Positions 11,201 through 20,448 of a DNA stretch of 64,000 nt are shown here, piece by piece; position 1 is the stretch's first letter; each line of letters starts with the position of its first letter. This DNA comes from Acinetobacter rudis. Its GTDB lineage: Bacteria > Pseudomonadota > Gammaproteobacteria > Pseudomonadales > Moraxellaceae. Position numbers and translations under genes: made by a program. The notes under the pieces are model-generated. The model was not told the DNA's origin and ran no database searches. It worked only from the letters and a program-made list of their open reading frames with translations. Where the stretch lies: positions 1 through 64,000 of the forward strand of contig NZ_JAVIDR010000019.1 in the NCBI RefSeq assembly GCF_031157835.1, read 5' to 3'.

Positions 11201-12441
11201 GTGAAATCGGTATTGCGGATGACTTAGGTCGTGAGCGCGAACGTTATAAATTACCATACGGTGCAAGCATCTTACTTAAAGATGGTGAGATTGTTGATGC
11301 TGGTGGTATCGTTGCGACTTGGGATCCACATACACATCCATTGGTAACAGAAGTTGCTGGTAAAGCACGTTTCAGCCAAATTGCTGATGGTGTAACTGCA
11401 ACATCGAAAACTGATGATGCAACAGGTATGACGACAATTGAAATCTTGCCTGTTACAGCACGTCCTGTATCTGGTAAAGATTTACGTCCTGCGATTGTAC
11501 TGGATATGGCTGATGGTCAAGAACAGTTCTACTTCTTGCCACAAAACACGATTGTTACTGTACGTGATGGTGAAACCATTGGTGTAGGTGACGTTATTGG
11601 TCGTGTACCACAAGAATCTTCACGTACTCGTGATATTACCGGTGGTTTGCCACGTGTAGCTGACTTGTTCGAAGCGCGTAAACCTAAAGAGCATGCGATT
11701 TTGGCAGAAGTGTCAGGTATCGTAAGCTTCGGTAAAGAGACTAAAGGTAAGAACCGTTTAGTTATCACACCTGATGATGGCGGCGAAATCTACGAAGAAT
11801 TGATTCCTAAATGGCGTCAAATCAACGTGTTCGAAGGTGAACATGTAAACCGTGGTGAAACAATTTCTGATGGTCCACAAAACCCACATGACATTTTACG
11901 TCTGAAAGGTGAAGTGGCGTTGACTAACTACATCGTGAACGAAGTTCAGGACGTTTACCGTCTCCAAGGTGTAAAAATCAACGATAAACACATCGAAGTT
12001 ATCGTTCGTCAGATGCTACGTAAAGTAGACATCGTTGATGGTGGTGATACAAGCTTCATCAAAGGTGAGCAAGTTGAGTACATCCGCATGGTTCAAGAAA
12101 ACCAAGCTGTAAGTGCACAAAACAAATTCCCTGCGAAGTATGAACGTATCTTGATGGGTATTACCAAGGCATCATTGTCTACTGACTCATTTATCTCTGC
12201 TGCATCGTTCCAGGAAACAACTCGTGTGTTAACTGAAGCTGCTGTAACAGGTAAAGAAGATGATTTACGTGGTCTAAAAGAGAACGTTGTTGTGGGTCGT
12301 TTGATCCCAGCGGGTACTGGTTTGGCTTACCACTTAGAGCGTCGTCGTCAAGAAGCAGAAGCTGCCGAGTTTGAACTCAGCAATGACTTCTCTGATGTAG
12401 ATCAAGCTTTCTCACAAGCATTAAACGAAGAACAATTCTAA
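8248..12441 (+). CDS. rpoC: DNA-directed RNA polymerase subunit beta'
   Basis: The beta' subunit carries the catalytic magnesium site. The 1397-residue product contains [12 protein letters not shown] (about residues 463-474), whose three Asp residues bind the metal. The N-terminal zinc site [20 protein letters not shown] starts near residue 75 and the second zinc site [15 protein letters not shown] near residue 894. The start is TTG at 8248, supported by GGAG at 8237-8240 and by homology at [11 protein letters not shown]. An ATG would begin later, at LDIM, and lose conserved residues. Confidence 0.97.
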   Translation: MKDLLDIMRKKTDSDGYTPVEFDRIRIGLASPEMIKSWSHGEVKKPETINYRTFKPERDGLFCAKIFGPVKDYECLCGKYKRMKYKGVICEKCGVEVTTAKVRRERMGHIELASPVAHIWFLKSLPSRIGLLLDMTLRDIERVLYFESYVVTDPGMTPLEKNQLLNDEEYFTALEEHGDEFSAKMGAEAVQDLLKDIDLDAEISRLREEIPQTTSETKLKKASKRLKLMEAFNDSNNKPEWMVMNVLPVLPPDLRPLVPLEGGRFATSDLNDLYRRVINRNNRLKRLLDLSAPDIIVRNEKRMLQESVDALLDNGRRGRAITGSNKRPLKSLADMIKGKQGRFRQNLLGKRVDYSGRSVITVGPNLRLHQCGLPKKMALELFKPFIFAKLQASGQATTIKAAKKMVERETPEVWDVLASVIRQHPVMLNRAPTLHRLGLQAFEPILIEGKAIRLHPLVCAAFNADFDGDQMAVHVPLTLEAQLEARALMMSTNNILSPANGEPIIVPSQDVVLGLYYITRDAVNAKGEGMVFADTHEVNRALATGQVDLHARVKARVHQTVIDENGDREQQTIVVDTTPGRCLLWEVVPEGMDFQQINVEMTKKNISKLINSCYRKLGLKDTVIFADQLMYLGFRQATRSGVSVGMEDMVIPPQKQTIIDKAETEVREIEQQFEQGFVTAGERYNKVVDIWARTNDQVAKAMMDNLSFTTVKNKQGEDEKQKSFNSIYMMSDSGARGSAAQIRQLAGMRGLMAKPDGSIIETPIKANFREGLTVLQYFISTHGARKGLADTALKTANSGYLTRRLVDVAQDLVITEPDCGTEEGLVMTPFIQGGDVIEPLRDRVLGRVTAVDVRRAVDDEVVLPQGTLIDEKIAAALEDAGVDEVKVRSVVNCRSTFGVCAKCYGRDLARGHLVNPGESVGVMAAQSIGEPGTQLTMRTFHVGGAASRTSAANSVQVRNKGTVRFHNVKTVQHAKGHLVSVSRSGEIGIADDLGRERERYKLPYGASILLKDGEIVDAGGIVATWDPHTHPLVTEVAGKARFSQIADGVTATSKTDDATGMTTIEILPVTARPVSGKDLRPAIVLDMADGQEQFYFLPQNTIVTVRDGETIGVGDVIGRVPQESSRTRDITGGLPRVADLFEARKPKEHAILAEVSGIVSFGKETKGKNRLVITPDDGGEIYEELIPKWRQINVFEGEHVNRGETISDGPQNPHDILRLKGEVALTNYIVNEVQDVYRLQGVKINDKHIEVIVRQMLRKVDIVDGGDTSFIKGEQVEYIRMVQENQAVSAQNKFPAKYERILMGITKASLSTDSFISAASFQETTRVLTEAAVTGKEDDLRGLKENVVVGRLIPAGTGLAYHLERRRQEAEAAEFELSNDFSDVDQAFSQALNEEQF

Positions 12442-12458
12442 GTTTAAGTTGTGAATAA

Positions 12459-12491
12459 CAAAGGGCGCCGATTGGCGCCCTTTGTTTTTTT
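12459..12491 (+). terminator. Intrinsic terminator of the rpoBC operon
   Basis: CAAAGGGCGCC (12459-12469) pairs perfectly with GGCGCCCTTTG (12474-12484) over a 4-base loop, followed by seven T (12485-12491). It is a textbook strong terminator closing the ribosomal/RNA polymerase cluster. Confidence 0.93.
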
Positions 12492-12542
12492 GATTGTAGC
12501 TCTGTTTAGACATGTACTGTATATTTGAATAACCAGCTGAAT

Positions 12543-13439
12543 TTAGACGTGTTTTATTAGATTTTGGCCAAAAGCCGCAATGATATGGGGGTAAAGAGCA
12601 CTTGGTATATCGTGTCCCATACCTTCAATGGCTAAAAATCTGGCAGATGCAATAGTTTTTGCCGTATCCTCACCACATTCAATGGGAATGAGTACGTCGT
12701 CTGTACCATGAATGACTAAAGTGGGCACAGTAATGTTTGTAATTCTTGCACGAAGATCTCCAGCCGCTGCTATTGCGGTTAAATGCCGTTTGAATCCATT
12801 CGGGTTATACCCGCGATGATATTCTTCTACAAAAAGTGCAGTCATGGCTTCTTGATCAAAAGGATATGCTGGGCTAGCAATACGCTTCGCTAATTTAATT
12901 TTATCAGAAAGATACTGATCAAAGTCGGCCTGTGGGTTGGGTGTGGCTTGTGTGAGTAACTGCATAACATCGGCTTTTGCTGCGGGTAAGTTCGGATTAC
13001 CTGTACTTGACATAATTGAAGTCAGAGAACTTACACGTTGAGGATATTGACTCGCGAGGAGCTGTGCAATCATGCCTCCCATTGAACGTCCAATGATATG
13101 TGCTTGATTAATACCTAATGCATCAAGTAATCCAATTGTATCCTCCACCATATCATCGAGTGTGTAGGGAATAGTAATGTTTTTCCCAAAAGTCATTGCA
13201 TCTACCAAATCTGAAAAACTTGGCGCAGCAAGATGATCTAGATGGGTAGATAGCCCAACATCACGATGATCAAACCGAATGACATGAAATCCTTGTTCTG
13301 CAAGCTGCAAACAAAAAGCCACATTCCAGTGGATCATCTGACTTCCTAGCCCTGCAATTAATACAATAGTTTCATCTTTATGATGCCCAAAAGTTTGATA
13401 ATTCAATTGGATATTATTGTTTTTTACATACCCTAGCAT
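12543..13439 (-). CDS. Alpha/beta hydrolase
   Basis: A 298-residue alpha/beta-fold hydrolase of the type that cleaves esters or lactones in the cytoplasm. The nucleophile elbow GRSMGG puts the Ser at about residue 119. The acid is probably Asp247/248 in GTDDVLIP and the base His276 in EGMGHD. The oxyanion region is IAGLGSQ. No signal peptide is seen. The substrate cannot be told from sequence. It is divergent from a DUF1330-like gene across a promoter region holding a large inverted repeat, so the two are probably co-regulated. Confidence 0.85.
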   Translation of the reverse strand: MLGYVKNNNIQLNYQTFGHHKDETIVLIAGLGSQMIHWNVAFCLQLAEQGFHVIRFDHRDVGLSTHLDHLAAPSFSDLVDAMTFGKNITIPYTLDDMVEDTIGLLDALGINQAHIIGRSMGGMIAQLLASQYPQRVSSLTSIMSSTGNPNLPAAKADVMQLLTQATPNPQADFDQYLSDKIKLAKRIASPAYPFDQEAMTALFVEEYHRGYNPNGFKRHLTAIAAAGDLRARITNITVPTLVIHGTDDVLIPIECGEDTAKTIASARFLAIEGMGHDIPSALYPHIIAAFGQNLIKHV

Positions 13440-13457
13440 TTTCTATTCGTTCTCATA

Positions 13458-13517
13458 CGATAAATAATTATTGCAATATACTTGAGTTATCAACTATATT
13501 GCAATAGTTATTTATCG
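13458..13517. promoter_or_regulatory. Large inverted repeat in a divergent promoter (operator candidate)
   Basis: A 23-base arm at 13458-13480 is repeated in inverse orientation at 13495-13517 with one mismatch, separated by 14 bases. Each arm contains the self-complementary decamer TATTGCAATA (13469-13478 and 13497-13506), centred 28 bases apart. It fills most of the gap between the divergent genes at 13439 and 13536. Two palindromic sites inside a larger dyad look like a cooperative repressor operator. No regulator gene is adjacent. Confidence 0.7.
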
Positions 13518-13535
13518 TTTCATGAGGCGTTTCCA

Positions 13536-13961
13536 ATGAAAGTAAACTATCTTTTCCCGACACAACAAAACGGGATCAGTTTATTTAAACGACAATTGCA
13601 AGGGGAGGTCGTGATGCTGAATTTACTGCACTTCCGTGAGATTGCTGATTATTCAGCATTTCCTGAACAAGCACCTCTAACTGCAATTTCTGGAAAAGAG
13701 GCATTTCAGCTTTATATCGATCACACCTTACCTTTTTTACAAGCAACAGGAGGTGATATTTTATTCCTTGCCAACGCAGGTGAGTTTTTTATTGGTCCTT
13801 TGGATGAGTATTGGGATGCTGTCATGTTGGTCAAGCAAAAATCGATTGAAAGCTTTATGTCTTTTGCTGAGAATCAGGAATGTATGAAAGGTAATTTACA
13901 TCGTACAGTGGCATTGTTGGATTCTCGATTATTGCCAATGCAACTGACTGCAAAGTTATGA
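13536..13961 (+). CDS. DUF1330-like small protein
   Basis: The 141-residue product resembles the DUF1330 / dimeric alpha-beta barrel group. Typical features are VVMLNLLHFREIADYSAF early on, a central GGDILFLANAG, and a C-terminal HRTVALLDSRLLP. The function of the family is poorly defined. The start is taken at ATG 13536, with GAGG at 13524-13527, because an upstream in-frame start would fall inside the inverted-repeat operator. It is divergent from the alpha/beta hydrolase gene and probably shares its control. Confidence 0.75.
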   Translation: MKVNYLFPTQQNGISLFKRQLQGEVVMLNLLHFREIADYSAFPEQAPLTAISGKEAFQLYIDHTLPFLQATGGDILFLANAGEFFIGPLDEYWDAVMLVKQKSIESFMSFAENQECMKGNLHRTVALLDSRLLPMQLTAKL

Positions 13962-14017
13962 TGTATTGCTGATGTGAATGACATTAATCTATGACATCTT
14001 TGTATGAGATTGATAAG

Positions 14018-14027
14018 TTGCAATATA
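14018..14027 (+). promoter_or_regulatory. Third copy of the TTGCAATATA motif
   Basis: TTGCAATATA, the inner part of the inverted repeat near 13.48 kb (13471-13480, and inverted at 13495-13504), occurs again here, 40 bases before the GyrI-like gene. This suggests the same unidentified regulator may control all three genes. Confidence 0.4.
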
Positions 14028-14066
14028 TGATCACCTCTATAGAAATAATCACAGGGAAACTTAGTA

Positions 14067-14555
14067 ATGACTGAGATAATAAAAATTGATCTTAAAAAAC
14101 AGTATAAAGCACTTTCTTATGCAGCAAAGTTTATGCTTAAAAAGGGACCTAGTGCGATTGATTATGCTGTGATGCCACTGGAAGGACTTTGGTGGGCAGA
14201 TGATATGACTGCATTTACCAATACTGATAAGTCACAATGGCAATGGAAGATGATGATCATGCAGCCAGAGTGGGTGAGTGTAGAAGTGATTGAACAGGCG
14301 ATTGCTCAAGTGATGAAGAAAAAGGCCAATCCTGCATTAACACAGTTGAGATTTGAACGCTTTGCAGAAGGACGCTGTGCTCAAATTATGCATATTGGCC
14401 CTTTTTCTGAAGAAGGGCCAACTATTCAACGTGTACATGACTTTATAGATGCAAAGAGCACGCGATCAGGGAAACATCATGAGATCTATCTTTCAGATAT
14501 ACGACGTGCCGATCCGCATAACTGGAGAACCATCATTCGTCAACCCATGACATGA
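14067..14555 (+). CDS. GyrI-like small-molecule-binding domain protein
   Basis: The 162-residue protein consists of a single GyrI-like/SOUL-type ligand-binding domain, as found attached to AraC regulators and alone in SbmC/GyrI. The features seen are the central PLEGLWWADD, the FAEGRCAQIMHIGPFSEEGP strand-turn segment (about residues 112-131), and a C-terminal HHEIYLSDIRRADP-x-x-WRTIIRQP. There is no DNA-binding domain, so it may bind or hydrolyse a small molecule. AGGG lies upstream of the ATG. Confidence 0.75.
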   Translation: MTEIIKIDLKKQYKALSYAAKFMLKKGPSAIDYAVMPLEGLWWADDMTAFTNTDKSQWQWKMMIMQPEWVSVEVIEQAIAQVMKKKANPALTQLRFERFAEGRCAQIMHIGPFSEEGPTIQRVHDFIDAKSTRSGKHHEIYLSDIRRADPHNWRTIIRQPMT

Positions 14556-14589
14556 TTGTGAAAAAATACAATGTTATGGGAAGGTTAGA

Positions 14590-15153
14590 TTAATAGTTAT
14601 CTAGTGGGATAATCAACTGTTTGATTTTCCAGTTAAGACCTTCACGCTGCATGATGACTTGTACTCGTTGATCATGACGTTCAGTATTTTTCACATTAAT
14701 CACAAAACGATTAAAAGAGGTGTAATACATTTTGTATTCAACCTTTTCAGCACTCTTCTCTGGTTTTTCATCATTGTGTTGTGAACTGGTTTGAGCTGGC
14801 ATATGTGATGGATTGAGATTTTTACCTTGTAACATCAGTCCAATACCGGTGGGTGTAATGACTGCATCCAGTAATGTATCTGTCATTGAAGATGCCAGCA
14901 TACTACCCAGTTTGGCAAATTCATTGTTTTTGTCTTGCCGCAATTCTTTGAGCATATAAGCATTTAATTGCTCTTTTAAGCTTTGTCGTACACTTGGGTA
15001 GTCAATATAGTGATTAACACTTTCAATGTCATTTTGTTGTGCTGCTGATTTTAAATTTTTCAGTGCTAAATAGGGTGATGCATAGAGATAAGCAAGTATT
15101 GCTATAACGATAATGATCACAGTGAATATGGAGAATTTTGCTGTCTTGCTCAT
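14590..15153 (-). CDS. DUF2939 membrane-anchored protein
   Basis: A 187-residue protein with one N-terminal membrane helix (about residues 6-27) and a periplasmic domain. The segment after the helix, SPYLALKNLKSAAQQNDIES, followed by a conserved DYPSVRQSLKEQL, matches the DUF2939 family. Its function is unknown. The C-terminal half (about 125-187) looks like a beta-rich domain. It stands alone and converges with the GyrI-like gene. Confidence 0.75.
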   Translation of the reverse strand: MSKTAKFSIFTVIIIVIAILAYLYASPYLALKNLKSAAQQNDIESVNHYIDYPSVRQSLKEQLNAYMLKELRQDKNNEFAKLGSMLASSMTDTLLDAVITPTGIGLMLQGKNLNPSHMPAQTSSQHNDEKPEKSAEKVEYKMYYTSFNRFVINVKNTERHDQRVQVIMQREGLNWKIKQLIIPLDNY

Positions 15154-15614
15154 TTGGCTCTCGGCTGGTTTAGGGTCGAATTCTAAGGTGAGACATTCAA
15201 AACTTAGTGGCCAGAAATATCTTTTATCTAATAAAAAAGAGAAGTTATATCAAACGCAGTAATAAAGGCGTTTGCTTAATCAAGTTGGCTAAGTAATAAA
15301 AAAGTAATAAACATCAGGTTGGTATTTTAACCAGATTATGAATGGAAAAGTAATGGCATAAACTCGGTCGGGCAATACTTATTTTTACTGTATTATGTAG
15401 TGGTCAACTAAAATTGGATGCAGTTTTAAGTTTTTCCTCAGTTGTCTGAGGATTAATATCATTATTAAATTGATTTAATCAAATTTGATTGGATATCCAA
15501 TTAGATGGTAGATTACCACTTAATTGGATGCCCAATTTTATTAAACTACTGCGATATTTGCTAGATGAAACCTAAGTTAATACACAATTATGAGAAGATT
15601 TAATTTTTTCGTAT
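15154..15614. other. Gene-free gap with IS-derived debris
   Basis: No credible coding sequence was found. The right half contains the 157-base inverted-repeat element described separately (15396-15552). The left part (15154-15395) shows nothing recognisable apart from AT-rich sequence that probably includes the promoter of the DUF2939 gene. Confidence 0.6.
15396..15552. mobile_element. Small IS3-like inverted-repeat remnant or MITE
   Basis: The left end (TGTAGTGGTCAACTAAAATT, from 15396) and the right end read on the minus strand (GCAGTAGTTTAATAAAATTG, from 15552) are imperfect inverted repeats of about 26 bases. The same end sequence appears at 63023 next to a decayed IS3-family transposase. 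The 157-base interval has no reading frame and contains a strong imperfect palindrome (15494-15528). It looks like a non-autonomous derivative or collapsed remnant of an IS3-type element. No flanking target duplication was identified. Confidence 0.45.
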
Positions 15615-16256
15615 TCATTTACATTTTGTTAATTCACTAGAGTCTTGTGTTTTTAATAGCTCAGAATGTTCCTGTTTGTCTTTATTAATTGTTTGAAGAT
15701 TCAAAGTACAATATCTCGACCCAGTCCCTTTTTCCCCTAAAAATCCTTCGCGATAAGAGATTTCGTAGTCTTCACCAGCTTTTGGTGTAAAACTTGCAGC
15801 AATTTGACAACTTTTAGAAACATCAGAATGATGTGCATCAACAATAATTGGTTGATTTGCATCAATAATAAACTCTTTAAATGTTACCTTGAGACCCCAT
15901 TTTTTTTGAGGAACTGTAAGTAAATTATAGCTTTTTTCAGTTTGAGGCATACCAACAGTAATAATCTGATTATTTGGTAGGCTGTTTTTAACAGTGTGGA
16001 TGTAGTTTTTTATACTGTTATTTTTCCATGCTGTACATGTAATGTTTTCATACATTTGTATATTAACATCATCATAGTAAATTCTAATTCTGGAGTGAGT
16101 ATTATTGTCATAAGTTTCAACTTTGACAATTTCAGGTTGAGAACTCATACGTTTAAAAATCGCGATCTCTGGTGAGAGGGGAGGATACAACATGCAACTT
16201 TGGAGTATGAGTGTCAATAAGCTCAACAATAAAAATTTATAGGGTATATTTCTCAT
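15615..16256 (-). CDS. Predicted outer- or inner-membrane lipoprotein
   Basis: The product is about 213 residues with a lipoprotein signal peptide: MRNIPYKF, a hydrophobic run, and lipobox LQSC (the Cys would be acylated). The mature part is hydrophilic with several Cys and no family that I recognise. The ATG at 16256 is preferred to the TTG at 16268, 12 bases further out, because neither has a clear ribosome-binding site and the ATG gives a standard signal peptide. It lies between two pieces of IS3-type debris, which suggests that it arrived with mobile DNA. Confidence 0.65.
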   Translation of the reverse strand: MRNIPYKFLLLSLLTLILQSCMLYPPLSPEIAIFKRMSSQPEIVKVETYDNNTHSRIRIYYDDVNIQMYENITCTAWKNNSIKNYIHTVKNSLPNNQIITVGMPQTEKSYNLLTVPQKKWGLKVTFKEFIIDANQPIIVDAHHSDVSKSCQIAASFTPKAGEDYEISYREGFLGEKGTGSRYCTLNLQTINKDKQEHSELLKTQDSSELTKCK

Positions 16257-16321
16257 TTCATTAATCAATTTGTAAGACGGTTTGCATTATACAAAATATA
16301 AAATTAATTAGAATGTTAGTT

Positions 16322-16605
16322 TATCATCGCATCACGCTGGATCTTAAAAAGCTAGGTGAAAGCTTTGGATCTAATGAGTGCTGAAAATCATGAAGAACAA
16401 TGGCATTACTACTATTCGAGGATATAAGAAGCACAAAAGCTATGGTTGTGGTTATCTTCAGATTGTGCCACTTAACCATTTAAATCGAGAATTTGTTAAA
16501 ATATACCTGATGCCTCGATGTTGCAGACTGATGCGAGGATTCCCGTACACTTCAAAGCCCGTTGGTTATTATAAAATGGCTAAAAATTTACCGAGTTCAG
16601 TGTGA
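16322..16605 (+). pseudogene. IS3-family transposase orfB fragment, frameshifted
   Basis: Frame one from 16322 reads YHRITLDLKKLGESFGSN. A shift near 16377 then gives LKIMKNNGITTIRGYKKHKS, YGCG and later NHLNREF. Together these match the start of IS3-family OrfB (HTH_21 region: TLDL..LGE..G..RV..LM, then GYKKHKSYG and APN.LNR.F). The catalytic DDE domain is missing, and after about 16500 the similarity fades although the frame stays open to 16605. It is a dead remnant. Confidence 0.7.
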
Positions 16606-16621
16606 CTGAACTCGGTTTTTT
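16591..16621 (+). terminator. Intrinsic terminator upstream of the lld operon
   Basis: CCGAGTTCAGT (16591-16601) pairs perfectly with ACTGAACTCGG (16605-16615) around a 3-base loop, followed by TTTTTT. It insulates the lactate operon from upstream transcription. Similar A-rich sequence on the other side could make it bidirectional. Confidence 0.88.
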
Positions 16622-16649
16622 ATTGCCACAGTAAAATTAACTTTTAAAT

Positions 16650-16664
16650 ATTGGTATTACCAAT
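16650..16664. promoter_or_regulatory. LldR operator, upstream copy
   Basis: ATTGGTATTACCAAT is a perfect 7+1+7 palindrome with the TGGT-N-ACCA core of FadR/LldR/PdhR-type operators. An identical copy lies 104 bases downstream, an arrangement like the two LldR sites around the E. coli lld promoter. Confidence 0.85.
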
Positions 16665-16688
16665 AATTAAAATAAATGCAATTCATTC

Positions 16689-16717
16689 TTGATAAATGTG
16701 ATTTATATAAATAATAT
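16689..16717 (+). promoter_or_regulatory. Sigma-70 promoter of the lld operon
   Basis: TTGATA (16689-16694), a 17-base spacer, and TAATAT (16712-16717). It lies between the two LldR operators, so repression by looping or occlusion is possible. Confidence 0.65.
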
Positions 16718-16753
16718 GATTGAAAATTACGGGTTAATATTGTTTTAAGTAAA

Positions 16754-16768
16754 ATTGGTATTACCAAT
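16754..16768. promoter_or_regulatory. LldR operator, downstream copy
   Basis: This is a second exact copy of ATTGGTATTACCAAT, between the promoter and lldP. The likely ligand is LldR, encoded in the same operon and released by lactate. Confidence 0.85.
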
Positions 16769-16823
16769 ATTGTGGTTATTGCATTTAACCTGTCACTGCT
16801 TTTAGCATTTCAAGGAGATGAAT

Positions 16824-18479
16824 ATGCTGCAACAATGGCAACAAATTTATGACCCGATGGGTAATATCTGGTTTTCAAGTCTAATCTCACTAATTCCAAT
16901 CGTATTTTTCTTTTTGGCCTTAGCTGTATTCCGTATGAAGGGGAGTGTGGCAGGGAGTATTACGGTTGTCTTAGCATTACTCGTTGCATTATTTGCTTAT
17001 GGCATGCCTACGAGTATGGCATTTTCCTCATTAGTCTATGGATTCTTTTACGGGCTTTGGCCTATAGCCTGGATTATTTTAGGCGCATTATTTTTATATA
17101 AGGTCTCTGTTAAAACAGGGCAATTTGAAATTATCCGTGCCTCAATTTTATCTCTGACCCATGACCAACGCTTACAAATGTTATTGGTTGGTTTTGCCTT
17201 TGGTACTTTTTTAGAAGGTGCTGCTGGTTTTGGTGCGCCTGTTGCTATTACTGCGGCACTTTTGGTGGGCCTTGGTTTTAAACCTCTTTATGCTGCTGGT
17301 TTATGTTTGATTGCCAATACTGCACCTGTTGCTTTTGGTGCCATGGGTATTCCAATTATTGTTGCTGGGCAAGTTTCTGGCGTAGATACAATGGAAATCA
17401 GTCAGATGGTTGGACGTCAGTTACCGTTTATGGTGCCAATCGTACTGTTTTGGATTATGGCAATCATGGATGGTTGGCGTGGTGTTAAAGAAACTTGGCC
17501 AGCAGTTGTTGTGGCTGGTGGTTCTTTTGCAATCGCACAGTATTTAACATCAAACTTTTTAGGGCCTGAATTGCCAGACATTACTGCTGCAATTGCCTCA
17601 ATTATTTGTTTAAGTATTTTATTAAAATTTTGGCAGCCAAAACATATTTTCCGTTTTGATCAAACAGAAACTGCCGCAGAATCAGAAACTAAAACTCAAA
17701 AATATAGTGTTGCTCAGATTGCCAAGGCATGGTCGCCATTTGCGATTTTAACCTTGATGGTCACCATCTGGAGTATCAAACCGTTTAAAGATTTATTTGC
17801 AAAGGGTGGGGTACTACAAGACTGGGTCATTTCAATTAAGGTGCCATTTTTACATCAAATGATTCAGAAAATGCCACCTGTAGTGACTGAAATTAAAGAT
17901 TACGATGCCGTTTATAAATTTGATTGGTTCTCTGCTACAGGTACGGCCATTATTTTAGCGGCAGTGATTACCATTATTTATTTAAAAATGCAGCCACGAG
18001 AAGCAGTGAAGACATTCTTTGAAACAGCTAAAGAACTTCGTGTACCTGTATATTCGATAGGAATGGTGTTGTCTTTCGCTTTTATTGCCAATTATTCAGG
18101 TATGTCTGCAACATTGGCACTTGCGCTTGCGCATAGTGGCGATGCCTTTACGTTCTTTTCACCTTTCTTGGGTTGGTTAGGGGTATTTCTCACTGGCTCA
18201 GATACGTCTGCAAATGCATTATTTTCAGCGCTACAAGCGACCACCGCACAGCAAATTGGTGTGCCAGAGGTATTGTTGGTTGCAGCAAATACCAGTGGTG
18301 GCGTAACTGGAAAAATGATTTCACCGCAGTCTATTGCAATTGCTTGTGCCGCAGTGGGCTTGGTGGGTAAGGAATCAGATTTATTCCGTTTTACCGTGAA
18401 ACACAGTCTAATTTTTACAGTGATGATTGGTATTATCATTACGCTGCAAGCCTATGTACTTCCGTGGATGATACCTTAA
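16824..18479 (+). CDS. lldP: L-lactate permease
   Basis: LldP imports L- and D-lactate with protons across the inner membrane. The product of about 551 residues is highly hydrophobic with 12 or more predicted membrane segments. It matches the LctP family from the start ([18 protein letters not shown]). The internal [17 protein letters not shown] and the C-terminal [15 protein letters not shown] are family signatures. AAGGAG at 16812-16817 is adjacent to the ATG at 16818 but ideally spaced for the ATG at 16824, so the latter is chosen. It is the first gene of the lld operon. Confidence 0.95.
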   Translation: MLQQWQQIYDPMGNIWFSSLISLIPIVFFFLALAVFRMKGSVAGSITVVLALLVALFAYGMPTSMAFSSLVYGFFYGLWPIAWIILGALFLYKVSVKTGQFEIIRASILSLTHDQRLQMLLVGFAFGTFLEGAAGFGAPVAITAALLVGLGFKPLYAAGLCLIANTAPVAFGAMGIPIIVAGQVSGVDTMEISQMVGRQLPFMVPIVLFWIMAIMDGWRGVKETWPAVVVAGGSFAIAQYLTSNFLGPELPDITAAIASIICLSILLKFWQPKHIFRFDQTETAAESETKTQKYSVAQIAKAWSPFAILTLMVTIWSIKPFKDLFAKGGVLQDWVISIKVPFLHQMIQKMPPVVTEIKDYDAVYKFDWFSATGTAIILAAVITIIYLKMQPREAVKTFFETAKELRVPVYSIGMVLSFAFIANYSGMSATLALALAHSGDAFTFFSPFLGWLGVFLTGSDTSANALFSALQATTAQQIGVPEVLLVAANTSGGVTGKMISPQSIAIACAAVGLVGKESDLFRFTVKHSLIFTVMIGIIITLQAYVLPWMIP

Positions 18480-18513
18480 AATCAAGTAGCTGCAGATATT
18501 GAGATAAAAGACC

Positions 18514-19263
18514 ATGAAAGTTTCTGAAAAAGTGTTGTATCAGCTACGTGAGCTCATTGAGAACCAACAATTACAAGTTGGTGATCGATTACCTGCTGAG
18601 CGTAAATTATGTGAAACTTTGGGAGTATCCCGTGCGAGTTTACGAGAAGCGATGCAGCATTTGATCAGTCAAGGGATTTTAACAGCCAAAGTTGGGGCTG
18701 GGAGCTACTTACAAAAGTTGCCTACGCATTGGTCTGAGTCAGGTATTGTTCAGCCAATTAGTTGGTTGATTGATGCTGACCCAGATTATCGTTTTGATGT
18801 ACAAGAAGCTCGCGGCACTTTGGAAGGGGGCACGGCATGGTATGCAGCACAACGCGCAACACCAGAAGACCTACAAAAAATACGCGCTTGTTATGCACGT
18901 ATTGCCTCTAGCCAAAGTCAAGGTAATGACGATGAAGCAGCACGTGCTGATGCTGCTTTTCATTTAGCCATTGCAGAAGCATCTCATAACGTGGTGCTGA
19001 TCCAAATGATGCGTAGCCTATTTGATTTACTACAGCATAATGTTGCTTTGGCACGTCGCAAAATATACAGCGAAGCAAAACATTTTGGTCAGTTGCAGGA
19101 TCAGCATTGGGTGGTGATGCAAGCGATAGAGCGTGGTGATCCAGAAGCTGCACGTCAAGCGGTGTGTGGACATATCGAATTTATTATTCAACAAGTACGC
19201 AATATTGATGAGGCCGTTGCACGTCAGCAACGTGCTAGTCGTTTAACGAGGATAGACGAATGA
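18514..19263 (+). CDS. lldR: Lactate-responsive GntR/FadR-type regulator LldR
   Basis: A 249-residue FadR-subfamily regulator. The N-terminal winged helix (about residues 8-75) includes [20 protein letters not shown]. The all-helical FCD ligand-binding domain (about 95-235) contains the metal-binding Asp/His pattern ([14 protein letters not shown] and GHIEF). Its likely targets are the two palindromes in front of lldP. It overlaps lldD by 4 bases (ATGA), so translation is coupled. Confidence 0.93.
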   Translation: MKVSEKVLYQLRELIENQQLQVGDRLPAERKLCETLGVSRASLREAMQHLISQGILTAKVGAGSYLQKLPTHWSESGIVQPISWLIDADPDYRFDVQEARGTLEGGTAWYAAQRATPEDLQKIRACYARIASSQSQGNDDEAARADAAFHLAIAEASHNVVLIQMMRSLFDLLQHNVALARRKIYSEAKHFGQLQDQHWVVMQAIERGDPEAARQAVCGHIEFIIQQVRNIDEAVARQQRASRLTRIDE

Positions 19264-20420
19264 TTATTTCTTCTGCTTTAGATTATCGCGAGGCAGCTCG
19301 TCGTCGCTTGCCTCCATTTTTATTTCATTATATTGATGGTGGCGCCTATGCCGAACAGACCCTGAAACGTAATGTTGAGGATCTTGCACAAATCGCACTA
19401 AGACAACGTGTTCTCAATGACATGTCGAGTCTAGATTTAAGTACCAAACTTTTTGATGAACAGCTTTCCATGCCTGTTGCATTATCGCCTGTAGGATTAA
19501 CAGGTATGTATGCGCGCCGTGGTGAAGTTCAGGCGGCAGTAGCTGCAGAAAAAAAAGGAATTCCATTTACACTTTCAACGGTTTCTGTTTGCTCCATTGA
19601 AGAAGTGACTGCTGCCATTTCTCGTCCAATGTGGTTTCAACTCTATGTACTGCGTGATCGTGGCTTTATGCGTAATGCTTTAGATCGAGCAAAAGCTGCT
19701 GGTTGTTCTACATTGGTGTTCACCGTAGATATGCCAGTGCCTGGGGCGCGTTATCGTGATGCCCATTCAGGTATGAGTGGTCCTAATGCTGCGATGCGTC
19801 GCTATATGCAATCTGTCATGCATCCTCATTGGGCATGGAATGTGGGGCTTCTAGGGCGTCCACATGATTTGGGGAATATTTCAAAATACTTAGGCAAAGA
19901 AATTGGCTTAGAAGATTATATTGGTTGGTTAGGTAATAACTTTGATCCATCAATTTCATGGAAAGACCTAGAGTGGATTCGTGAAGCATGGGACGGCCCT
20001 ATGGTGATCAAGGGTATTTTAGATCCACAAGATGCCAAAGATGCCGTTGCTTTTGGTGCAGATGGAATCGTGGTGTCTAATCATGGTGGTCGTCAGTTAG
20101 ATGGTGTTTTATCTACAGCGCGTGCCTTGCCTCCTATTGCAGATGCAGTAAAAGGGGATTTAAAGATTCTTGTTGACTCTGGTATTCGTAGCGGTCTAGA
20201 CGTTGTTCGTATGCTTGCGCTCGGTGCCGACACTTGTATGCTTGGTCGTGCTTTTGTTTATGCACTTGCAGGAGCTGGTGGTGAAGGGGTAAGCAATCTA
20301 CTCGAACTGATTGATAAAGAAATGCGTGTGGCGATGACGCTAACAGGTGCAAATCGTATTGCAGATATTAGCTCAGATTGCTTGGTGAAATTAGAGCGTA
20401 GTTTAACAACTGGTGCTTAA
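19260..20420 (+). CDS. lldD: FMN-dependent L-lactate dehydrogenase
   Basis: LldD oxidises L-lactate to pyruvate at the inner membrane and passes electrons to quinone. The 386-residue product is of normal length for the alpha-hydroxyacid dehydrogenase family. The catalytic His sits in [10 protein letters not shown] (about residue 274). The FMN phosphate-binding region includes [12 protein letters not shown] and [14 protein letters not shown]. It overlaps lldR by 4 bases and is followed by dld. Confidence 0.96.
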   Translation: MIISSALDYREAARRRLPPFLFHYIDGGAYAEQTLKRNVEDLAQIALRQRVLNDMSSLDLSTKLFDEQLSMPVALSPVGLTGMYARRGEVQAAVAAEKKGIPFTLSTVSVCSIEEVTAAISRPMWFQLYVLRDRGFMRNALDRAKAAGCSTLVFTVDMPVPGARYRDAHSGMSGPNAAMRRYMQSVMHPHWAWNVGLLGRPHDLGNISKYLGKEIGLEDYIGWLGNNFDPSISWKDLEWIREAWDGPMVIKGILDPQDAKDAVAFGADGIVVSNHGGRQLDGVLSTARALPPIADAVKGDLKILVDSGIRSGLDVVRMLALGADTCMLGRAFVYALAGAGGEGVSNLLELIDKEMRVAMTLTGANRIADISSDCLVKLERSLTTGA

Positions 20421-20448
20421 GTTGAAGATTCGTTAGGGAGTTAATTCG

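Noticed and set aside
13482..13535. N-terminal extension of the DUF1330-like protein
   Set aside because: The extra 18 codons lie within the inverted-repeat operator, do not resemble the family, and the ATG at 13536 has its own ribosome-binding site.
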